Shown piece after piece: positions 37,983-45,675 of a stretch of DNA of 64,000 bases. The notes beneath the pieces are model-generated. The model did not search any database. It was given only the letters and a program-made list of their open reading frames with translations, and was not told the origin of the DNA. A program made the translations under genes and the position numbers. Numbering within the stretch: the first letter of the stretch is position 1; each line of letters opens with the position of its first letter. The DNA is from Diacronema lutheri (Eukaryota; Haptophyta; Pavlovophyceae; Pavlovales; Pavlovaceae): the NCBI GenBank assembly GCA_019448385.1, contig JAGTXO010000024.1:226001-290000 (forward strand). Direction: 5' to 3'.

Positions 37983-40928
37983 GGGCGGCGCGGCGCGCGA
38001 CGGCGCGCTTCGCCGCGCCGCCGGCGGGCTGGTCGGCTGCGCTGCGCCCACGCCGCGCAGCTGCGCCTCGAGCGCGCGCACGCGTTTGGCGTGTGTCGCG
38101 CGCACCTCGTCAAGTTGCGCCTGCAGCTCGCGCACGCGTAGCTTGGCGCCGCCAAGCGCGGCACCGCCGAGCTGCTCGTCAAGCTGCGCGATCTTGAGCT
38201 CGTACGCCACTTTCACCTTGTCGTGCGCCTGCCGCAGGCTGCGCAGCCGCCGCTCGTGCGCGCCCTCCGTGCGCACGAGCGCCGCTCGCGCCTCGTCCAA
38301 CTCCGCCTGCAGCGCGGCGAGCGCGGCGATGTGCTCGTCAGACGGGCCGGCGGCGCGGATGAGCTCGGCGAGCGTCTCGCCGCCGCCGCCTGCCCGCCCC
38401 GCCGTCCGTAGCGCCTTTGGAGCGCGCGCGCGCAGCATGTCGCTCAGCTGGCCGACTTGCGCCTCAAGCCGCGCGACGCGCGCGTCCGCCGCCGCGAGCG
38501 CGCCGCTCTCATCGCGCGGCGCGCGCAGCTCGGCCTCGAGCTCGGCGATGCGCGCGTCCTGCGCCGCGCCGCGCGCCGCGCGGCCGCATCGCTCGTCGGC
38601 GCGCGGCGCGGCGCGCGCGCGCGCGCGACACGGCGCCGCGCGCTCGGCGCGCGCGGCCGCGCGCATACCTTCGCCGCGTTGGCCTGCGCGAGATCGTCGA
38701 GCAGCGCCTGGTTTTCGACGTACCAGAGCAGCCGCGCGCGCGTTTCGCCAAGCTGCGCGCTGAGCGCGTCGAACGCGGCGCGGTGCCTCGCCTCCGCCTG
38801 CTCGAGCGCCGCATCCCCCGCCTGCACCGCCACGGCGTCGACGCCGCCAATGCGCGCCTCGACGTCCTGGCGAACGGAACCGCGTCGCGCGGAGACGGGG
38901 TGCGGCGGCGCGAGCGGAGCGCGCGCGAGACCGCGTACGCACGCAGCGGCGGGTCGCGCTCCCATGGTCGGCGCGACGGGCGCGCCCAGCCGCGCACGAT
39001 GGCGCCCCCGCCCCCCGCCCAGCCGCGCACGATGGCGCCCCCGCCCCCGCCCAGCCGCGCACGATGGCGCCCCCGCCCCCGCCCAGCCGCGCACGATGGC
39101 GCCCCCGCCCCCGCCCAGCCGCGCACGCGCAGCCGGCGGCCCGCGCGCGCGCGCGCCCGGCGCGCACCCGCTTGGCAGCGCGCAGCCGTTCGATCTCGCG
39201 CTGCGCCTCGGCGAGCTCAGCGGCTTGCGCCGCTGCCTGCTGCTGCTGCTGCGCCTCCGCCGCCGCCGCCGCCTCATCCGCCGCCGCCACCGCCGGCGTC
39301 GCGCCGCGCGTCTGCGCGCGCATCGCCGGCCGCTCGGCCGCCGGCTCGAGCAGCGCGGCGCGCTGCGCGCCGTCGAGCTGGCGCTGCTTGAGCCGCGCGA
39401 GCTCCGCGCCCAGCTCGCGATGCTTTGCGAGAAGCCGCTCGTTCTCCGCCTGGAAGCCGCTAATCAACCGCTCCTGCGCGCGCACGTCGGCGGCGAGCAG
39501 CGCCGCCTGCTCGTCGCTCAGCTTGAGCTCGCGCAGCGCAGCGCCGCGCGTGAGCTCGGCACGCCACTCGTCGAGCGACGCGCGCTCGGCCAGCTTGCCC
39601 TCGAGCTCGGCCACGCGCGCGAGCAGCCGCTCGCGCTCGCGCGCCGCCTCGCGCTCCGCCGCGTGCAGCTTGCGCTCGAGCGCGCGCTTCTCGTGCGCGA
39701 GCCGCGCCGCGTGCGCGGCGGGCGGCGGCTCGGCGGCGGGCGAGGCGCCGCTGCTCGCGCCGGGCGGGCTGTGCGCCCGCTCGTCGCCTTCCGCCTCGCG
39801 CTCCGCGCCGCGCCGGCGCGCGCCCGCCGCGTGCGTCGCGTGGGCGGCCGGCGACGCCGGCGATGTTCGCGACGGCGGCGAACGCGCCGCGCCGCGCGCG
39901 CTGGGCGGTGGCGAGCTCGTGCGGCGCGGGCTGCCACCGGTGCGCGACGCCGACGGCTCCGTCGGCGGCGCGAGCGGCGTCGACGCCGACGGCGAGCCGC
40001 GCGGCTCGCTCATCGCGTGCAGCTCGCGCCCCCAGTCTGCGCGCGCGCCGGGCGGCGCGTCAGCGTCGGCGCGCGGCTCGGAGCAGGGCGAGAAGGCGGG
40101 CCGAGCCAAGCGCGCCGACGCGCGCAGCTTGCTCCCCGCGCCACTTGGCGGCGACGTCGGCGTCGCGTCTACGCGCGCGCGCGCGCGCGTGGCGGCCGCC
40201 GACAGGTCGAGGTCGTCCGCGCGCCGCGCGCCGTCGGGCGGGCTGGTCTGCGCCATGGGCGCGCGCGCGGGCGGGCGCGAAGCGGCACTTGCCGCGCCTG
40301 CGCTTGAGCCCGCGCCCGCGCCCGCGCCCGCGTCCGCCTCACGTCGGTGCGGCTGGGGCGCGCCGTCGTCGTCGCTTCCGTCAGATGGCTCGTCGCCGAG
40401 CGCGTTGAGCGCGCCATAGTCGAGCGGCCCACCGGCGCGCGCCTCAAGGGCGCGGAAGAAGAGCTCCTTGATGTGCTCGTCGTCGTCGCTCAGCTCGGCC
40501 GACCCCTCGTCGGATGCCGCCTCCCCGTCCGCGTCGTCCTCGCGCACGGCTTCGCCGAGCGGTGGCGGCGCGGCCTGCCGGCCCCCCGCAGCCGCGCCGC
40601 TCGTACCGGGCGGGCTCGAGCCGGCGGCAGCGGCAGCGGCGAGCGGATCGGCCGCACCGGATATGCGCTTCCGCGCGCGCGAGCCGAGCGAGTGCGGCGT
40701 CGCGCCCGCCGACCAGAGCGCGAGCGAGATCTCGTCGCTCGACGGCCGGACGGCGGGCGTCTGCGGCGGCTCGGCGGCGGCCAGCGGCACGCGTTCGAGC
40801 GCGCTAGCGACGGAGAGGCGCGATGACGAGCGGAGCGACGTGCCCACGCGCGACCGCACGGCCCCGTCCGGCGACGCCAGCGGCGAGCCCACGTAAGGCT
40901 GCGGCCGCACCGGCGACCCGCCGAGCAT
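37397..40928 (-). CDS. large coiled-coil protein, CEP162-like (3' end unresolved)
   Basis: Exons 39168-40928, 38669-38866 and 38559 down to about 37397 encode at least 1,040 aa; a further 3' exon is likely. The first 350 residues are disordered with an acidic patch (ELSDDDEHIKELFFRALEAR). Long coiled coils follow from about residue 390. The end of the recognised part, VLRQECSNALRLKDLQIES and FRAELDGLIT, resembles the C-terminus of CEP162, a basal-body and transition-zone protein. That match is from memory and moderate. Introns are 301 bp (with minisatellite), 110 bp and a candidate 157 bp. It is head to head with SPC24, 44 bp apart. Confidence 0.6.
38990..39130 (-). repeat. minisatellite, four units, in a CEP162-like intron
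   Basis: Four near-identical copies of CAGCCGCGCACGATGGCGCC plus a C-rich spacer on the plus strand, inside the 38867-39167 intron. The unit is the reverse complement of that in the TMTC intron; both genes lie on the minus strand, so the arrays are oppositely oriented in their transcripts. Confidence 0.9.
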
Positions 40929-40972
40929 TTCTCCCGCGCTTTTGCTCCAGCAGCTCGTTTGAACCCTGCCCG
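40929..40972. promoter_or_regulatory. 44-bp divergent region, CEP162-like/SPC24
   Basis: Start codons at 40928 (minus) and 40973 (plus) are 44 bp apart. The segment includes CCCGCGCTTTTGCTCC. Both products are microtubule-related, which would suit a shared cell-cycle promoter; that is inference. Confidence 0.4.
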
Positions 40973-41669
40973 ATGGCGGCCAAGTACAGCGACACGGAGA
41001 GCGTGCTCGACGAGGTGATCCAGCTGTTCAGCGGGACGGAGGACCAGCAGATCATCGCGAGCATCCGCCAGGCTGAGCGTGACACCAAGGACCTCTCCGC
41101 GCGCAAGCAGGCTTCGATCCAGGACTCCATTCGCGGTGCGCGCGCGCGCGCGCACGGCCGGCGCGCGCGCAGCCGCCACACGCGCCGTGCGCCAGCTCAT
41201 CCGCGCGCCGGCGGCTGTGCGCGCGCGGGTTGCGCCGCGTGCCCGCGCAGCGCTCAGCGCGCACAACGAGCAGCGGCGCGCCGAGCTCGCCGCGCCTACC
41301 GACACGTCTGAGATCGACGCGCTCAAGGCGGACATCTTGAGCGCCGAGGTGGGGATCGCGCGCATGGAGAGCGAGAACAGCGAGCTGGGCGAGCAGCTGG
41401 GCGGCGTGCGGCAGGCAAAGGCCAAGCTGGGCGAGACGAAGGCGCGCCTCGCCGAGATTGAGGCGAACGACGTGCCCCGCCAGCGCCACGCGATCAGCCT
41501 GTACGCGAACATCTCAAACATCCGGTGGGACTACACGGACGACGCAAAGGTGAAGGGCTACCTCACGAGCACGCAGGGCGGCGGCGACATCCGCTCCTTC
41601 GAGCTCGACCCGTTGCGCCAGTCCCAAAATTTCATCATCAACTACCTGTGGGACAAGATGGCCTTTTGA
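40973..41669 (+). CDS. SPC24: kinetochore protein SPC24
   Basis: Exons 40973-41135 and 41251-41669 with a 115-bp GTGCGC..GCGCAG intron give 193 aa. An N-terminal helical start is followed by a coiled coil (IDALKADILSAEVGIARMES; RQAKAKLGETKARLAEIEAN). The C-terminal RWD-like domain has ISLYANISNIRWDY, VKGYLTS and SQNFIINYLWD, which match the SPC24 globular head. SPC24 binds SPC25 in the NDC80 complex and anchors it to the inner kinetochore. Length fits the family (about 200 aa). Confidence 0.88.
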
Positions 41670-41908
41670 GGGCGGCGGCGCGAGGCTGTGAGCTGAAATG
41701 CAGGCCCAAGGCCTGTCCATCCGCAATGGCCAGTGCGAGCGGTCACACAGGCCCTGTTGCCGGCCGCGGCCCCGCTGTGGGCAGCGCGGCGCCACGCGCG
41801 GCCGGCTGCATTCAAGCGCACTGGCGATGGCGGCCGCGCGCATTCTTCCGCGAACTTTAAACTTTGCCGATTCGGGGTTGGAAAGTCGGCCAAAATGAAA
41901 ATTCGGCA

Positions 41909-43432
41909 ATGCAACAGCCCGCTCCTGAATACGTCCATGCCCCGCTCCTGGACGCCGAGGCCCCCCCGCCACGCCTCCGGCTGCACGTGCGCGGCGCCGC
42001 CGGCTTGATCGGCGCACTTCTCCTGGTGGCGCTTGTCGCTCTCGTGGTCGACAGCTCCGTCGCGCCGCGCCGCGCGGGCCAGGCGCGCGCGCCGCCACGG
42101 CTCAGCTGGGAGAAGTGGGAGCCATGGGCGCCGATGAAGCCGATGAAGCCGATGAAGCCGATGAAGCCGATCAAGTTTGCGCCGATGGAACCAATGGAGC
42201 CCTTCTCGATGGACGACGACTTCCCGCCCTTCGAGCCGTGGAAGCCGTTCAAGCCGTTCAAGCCGATCAAGTTCAAGCCGATGGCGCCGTTCGCGCACGA
42301 TTTTGCGGGCGCGGTGCCGATGCCCAGCCTCGATTCGGCGGGCGTGCCCGAGCTCGACGACGTGTACCCGAGCGACGGCACGCGCCTGCGTTGGGCCATC
42401 GTCGGCCCGTCGCCGACCGCGCACGACTTTGCGGCCGCGCTGCACAGCATGGGCTCTATCGTGCGCGCGGTCGCCGCGGACGACGACGCGGCCGGCGCGC
42501 GCGCGTTCGGGCGCGCGTACGCGATCGACCAGGCGTACGGCTCCGTCGACGAGCTCGCGGCCGACACTTCGGTCGACGTGGTGTATGTCGCCGCCGCGCC
42601 CGACGCGCGGGGGCGCGCGGCGCGCGCGCTGCTGCTCGCGGGCAAGCACGTGCTGCTCGAGCGCACGCCGCGCCTCACGCCCGACGAGTTTGACGAGCTC
42701 GCGGCGCTCGCGAAGGGCAGCGGGAAGCTGCTCGTGCTCAACTTTTGGTCGCGATTCTTCCCCGCCGCCAAATGGGCGCAGAACGCCGTCAAGTCGGGCA
42801 AGGCGGGCGCCCTGCTCCGCGTGCAGGGCTCGGCGCCGCCGGTTGACGCGCTCGGTCTGCTCGACATGGTGCAGTACGCCAGCCTCTTCCTCGGCGCGGC
42901 GGGCGCGGCCAACTCGGACGCGGGCGTCGGCGGCTACGCGCTCAGCACCGCGGGCACGCTCGCCGACGATGCCGCCGCGTCGTCGGAGCTCGCGCTGCGC
43001 GTGTCGCACGCGGGCGTGAACGCAACGTTCAGCGCAGCGAGCGGGCGCGAGCCGGGCGATTTCTCGCTCGTTGCCTACTGCACGCATGGCGCGGTGCACA
43101 TCAGCGCGCCGGCCGACGCGCCGACGGGCGCCGGCTATGCGGTGTGCAAGGACGCGTTGCCTCCGCGGCCCAGCGGCGCGCTCGGCGGCCTGTGTGGCGG
43201 CCAGCCGCCCATCACGCAAGGCCAGCTGCAGCAGAGCCTGCCCGCTTACCCAAAGTCGCTGCAGCCCGGCCGCGCGACGCTGCACGGCATCGGCCTTGTC
43301 TACGTCGCATCGGCTGTCGAGCGCTGTGCATATGTGGCTGGCTGCAACGAGCTGGCCGAGCTGACGGTCGCGCAGCAACGGCTCACCGTCCAATTGATGG
43401 CCGATGCGCTCGCGAGGCTCGCGCCGGCGTGA
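41909..43432 (+). CDS. membrane-anchored Gfo/Idh/MocA-type oxidoreductase
   Basis: 507 aa from the ATG at 41909 (MQQPAPEYVHAPLLD). A single membrane helix (LIGALLLVALVALVV, about 30-50) suggests a type II topology with the enzyme in the lumen. A Met/Phe-Lys-Pro repeat linker (MKPMKPMKPMKPIKF; PFKPFKPIKFKPM) follows. The Rossmann fold begins at RLRWAIVGPSPTAHDFA, where the usual G-x-G-x-x-G is altered, then VDVVYVAAAPDARG, LLLAGKHVLLERTP and VLNFWSRFFPAAKW. This order is that of dihydrodiol/sugar dehydrogenases. The conserved EKP lysine appears as ERT, so catalysis or cofactor use may differ. Confidence 0.82.
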   Translation: MQQPAPEYVHAPLLDAEAPPPRLRLHVRGAAGLIGALLLVALVALVVDSSVAPRRAGQARAPPRLSWEKWEPWAPMKPMKPMKPMKPIKFAPMEPMEPFSMDDDFPPFEPWKPFKPFKPIKFKPMAPFAHDFAGAVPMPSLDSAGVPELDDVYPSDGTRLRWAIVGPSPTAHDFAAALHSMGSIVRAVAADDDAAGARAFGRAYAIDQAYGSVDELAADTSVDVVYVAAAPDARGRAARALLLAGKHVLLERTPRLTPDEFDELAALAKGSGKLLVLNFWSRFFPAAKWAQNAVKSGKAGALLRVQGSAPPVDALGLLDMVQYASLFLGAAGAANSDAGVGGYALSTAGTLADDAAASSELALRVSHAGVNATFSAASGREPGDFSLVAYCTHGAVHISAPADAPTGAGYAVCKDALPPRPSGALGGLCGGQPPITQGQLQQSLPAYPKSLQPGRATLHGIGLVYVASAVERCAYVAGCNELAELTVAQQRLTVQLMADALARLAPA

Positions 43433-43520
43433 CCCGAGCGCCGGCCCGTCGCGCACGCGAGCCCTCACTTGACGCGAGGGGCTACCGGCCCACCGGCCGG
43501 CTACCGCGGCCGGCCGGCGG

Positions 43521-44417
43521 TCACTTTGCGCCAAAGCGCTCGAGCCGCTTGCGCCGCACGTCGGCCGCCTCCTCCTCGGCGCTGCGCTTGACCACCGCCG
43601 GCGCCGCGTCGGCCATCGAAGCGATCAGCGCGGCCGCGAGCTCGGGGTCGGTCGACTGAAGCGCGGCGAGCTCGGAGGGCAGCGCGGCCGGCGCGCCGCC
43701 GCCGGCGCTGCCGCTGAGCGTCTGGCCATGGCCGGTGAAGGCGTCGAAGATCGGCCGGCCCGGCGGCGCTCCGCCGGCCGCCGTGCATGCGTCGATCGCC
43801 GCCTTGAGGCGGTTGGGCGCGCGCTCGATCTGCACGGACGGGAAGGCGCCGCGCACGACGAAGACCGAGTAGCCGTGCGCGGCGGCGTGCGCAAAGGTCT
43901 CCGACAGCTGCGCCACCGACAGCACGCGCGGGCGCGGCTGCATCGAGTTGAGGTCGAAGAACGCCGTGCCGAGCCTGCGCACGCTGAACCAGTGCTCCGA
44001 GCGGTTAAAGATGAAGCCCACCTCCGCCTCCGGCCGCGCGGCGACGCCGCGCATCGACGAGGCGCCGATCGGCGTCGCCGACAGGCCGAGGTGCTCGAGC
44101 GCCTGCGTGATCACCTGCACCGAGAAGAAGCCGTCGGCGCGCACGTTCGCTGACTCGGCCTCAAGGCCAGTGCCACGCAGCGCAAGGCGCTCCTGCGCGT
44201 CCAGCTTGTGCGCGATCTCGGCGAGCCCCACCTCGTTGAGGAGCGGCGCCTGCAGCAGGTTGTTGAGCGCGTGCACCGCGCACAGGCTGCCGATCTGCTT
44301 CTCGTGGTAGATGCCCGCGAAGTCGGTCGGCAGCTTCTCGCCGTCGATCCGCTCGCCAGAGACCGTCGACGACGCGCCCTCCTTGCTCTCGATGTCCTTC
44401 AGCGAGTGGATGGGCAT
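43521..44417 (-). CDS. Josephin-domain deubiquitinase, ataxin-3-like
   Basis: 298 aa starting MPIHSLKDIESKEG. The Josephin domain (about 35-205) has the catalytic Cys in GSLCAVHALNNLLQ, the His in SEHWFSVRRLG and the Asn in FFDLNSMQPRP, so the triad is intact. A likely ubiquitin-interacting motif lies near residues 250-265 (DPELAAALIASM), and the C-terminus is basic and charged (KRSAEEEAADVRRKRLER). Ataxin-3 trims ubiquitin chains in protein quality control; there is no poly-Gln here. It is head to head with the Mpv17-like gene, 131 bp apart. Confidence 0.92.
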   Translation of the reverse strand: MPIHSLKDIESKEGASSTVSGERIDGEKLPTDFAGIYHEKQIGSLCAVHALNNLLQAPLLNEVGLAEIAHKLDAQERLALRGTGLEAESANVRADGFFSVQVITQALEHLGLSATPIGASSMRGVAARPEAEVGFIFNRSEHWFSVRRLGTAFFDLNSMQPRPRVLSVAQLSETFAHAAAHGYSVFVVRGAFPSVQIERAPNRLKAAIDACTAAGGAPPGRPIFDAFTGHGQTLSGSAGGGAPAALPSELAALQSTDPELAAALIASMADAAPAVVKRSAEEEAADVRRKRLERFGAK

Positions 44418-44548
44418 CGCGCGCCCGGCGGCCTCCGGGGTGCACGCAAACGGTCGGCTTGCTCTCAAAGCCCCCCTCCCAAACTGTCGACGGTCGTTGC
44501 CTTCATCAGCAAGTCCTCGAGATGGGGCCGGGGGCCTGAAGTCACGAG
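44418..44548. promoter_or_regulatory. 131-bp divergent region, Josephin/Mpv17
   Basis: Separates the starts at 44417 (minus) and 44549 (plus). Contains CAAAGCCCCCCTCCCAAAC and nothing else recognisable. Confidence 0.3.
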
Positions 44549-45199
44549 ATGCAGGCCCTCGCCGCCGCCTCGCGGCGCTCCCCGCTCGTGGTGGGATCGC
44601 TGACCGCGTTTGGCGTCGTTTCCGCGGGCGACGTGGCAGTGCAGCTCCTGCGCGAGCCGTCGGTCGACCTGAGCCGCAGCATGGTCCCGGCGACCTACTC
44701 GGGGGCGCTCGCGCCCGCGTACATCGTCTGGTGGAAGTGGCTCGACGTGCGCTTCCCCGGCGCCGGGCTCGGTCCGGCGATGCGCAAGGCGATGGTCAAC
44801 CAGCTGGTGACGAGCCTGCCCAGCAATGTTGGCTACATGGCGTGGTGCACGCTCTGGCTCGGCGGCGCGACATCGCGCGAGCGTGCGGGCGAGCGGCTCG
44901 CCGAGCGGATGCGCACCGAGCTGCCGTCAATCATCGTCGCGGCCTTCTCCTTCTGGATGCCGATGAACGCGCTCAACTTTGCGTGCGTGCCCATACCCTC
45001 GCGCGTCCTCTTCATGAGCCTCGCCAACTGCGCGTGGGCCGGCTGGCTGTCGAACGCGGTCAACTCGCCGACCACCCGCGCGACCATCGCGCCGGCAGCG
45101 GCCGCGGGGCCGCAGGTGCTCGGCGTCGGCGCGCTCGAGAGCGTCGCCGAGGCGGCGGCCGGCCGTGCAGACGCGGCGTTGGGCGGCTGCGCGGCGTGA
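44549..45199 (+). CDS. Mpv17/PMP22-family membrane protein
   Basis: 216 aa with the four-helix pattern of the family. Diagnostic stretches are LTAFGVVSAGDVAVQ, the signature FWMPMNALNFACVPIPSR, and LANCAWAGWLSN. Members sit in mitochondrial inner, peroxisomal or plastid membranes and are thought to form non-selective channels. The short hydrophilic start (MQALAAASRRSP) suits a mitochondrial address, but this is weak. An Ala-rich C-terminal tail of about 35 residues is extra. Confidence 0.9.
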   Translation: MQALAAASRRSPLVVGSLTAFGVVSAGDVAVQLLREPSVDLSRSMVPATYSGALAPAYIVWWKWLDVRFPGAGLGPAMRKAMVNQLVTSLPSNVGYMAWCTLWLGGATSRERAGERLAERMRTELPSIIVAAFSFWMPMNALNFACVPIPSRVLFMSLANCAWAGWLSNAVNSPTTRATIAPAAAAGPQVLGVGALESVAEAAAGRADAALGGCAA

Positions 45200-45651
45200 A
45201 GCCGCCCTCGCATCGGCGCCTCGTGCCATGATTCGAGGAATCGAGGCGGCGGATGCCCGTGCGGAACGGGCCCCGATCTGGACGACACGCAGCAGCTCGA
45301 GCAGGAAGGCGCGCGCGTGCGCGGCGGGAGTGCGGCGCTTCGCGGGCCCTGCTCGGCGTGCGCGGCGAGGCCCGTGCGAGGTGCTGCTCGGACTTTGCTG
45401 TGCGGTGCTGCCGGCCGCGCACGGATGGCGGCGCGGTGCACACGGCACACGGCACACCCCGCTCGGGCCTAGGGGCTTCACGCCGCATGCTGGAGCGTGA
45501 CGACAGCGCGTTGGCACCGTTCGAAGGCAAGGCCTGCCAAGCCCTGCGACAGCGCGCGGCTTTGATCCGCACGGGATTTGCCGCCTCAAATCAATTGACA
45601 TCATGGCACGGGGCGCCCAAAAAGAGCCCCCCCCCCCCCCCCCCCCCCCTC
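45200..45651. other. 452-bp convergent intergenic region
   Basis: Lies between the Mpv17-like stop and the receptor stop. It holds the C23 tract (45627-45649) and one copy of a 19-bp repeat that also overlaps the receptor stop. No gene is evident. Confidence 0.5.
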
Positions 45652-45675
45652 CTACGAGCCCTGCGACAGCGCGCG
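45540..45675 (+). repeat. 19-bp direct repeat flanking the receptor 3' end
   Basis: AGCCCTGCGACAGCGCGCG occurs at 45540-45558 and 45657-45675. The second copy encodes the last residues (RALSQG) of the receptor gene on the minus strand. The 98 bp between contain the C23 tract, suggesting a local duplication of the gene's tail. Confidence 0.8.
45627..45649 (+). repeat. 23-bp poly-C tract downstream of the receptor gene
   Basis: C23 on the plus strand, 3 bp beyond the receptor stop codon, hence G23 in that transcript's 3' UTR. Confidence 0.9.
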
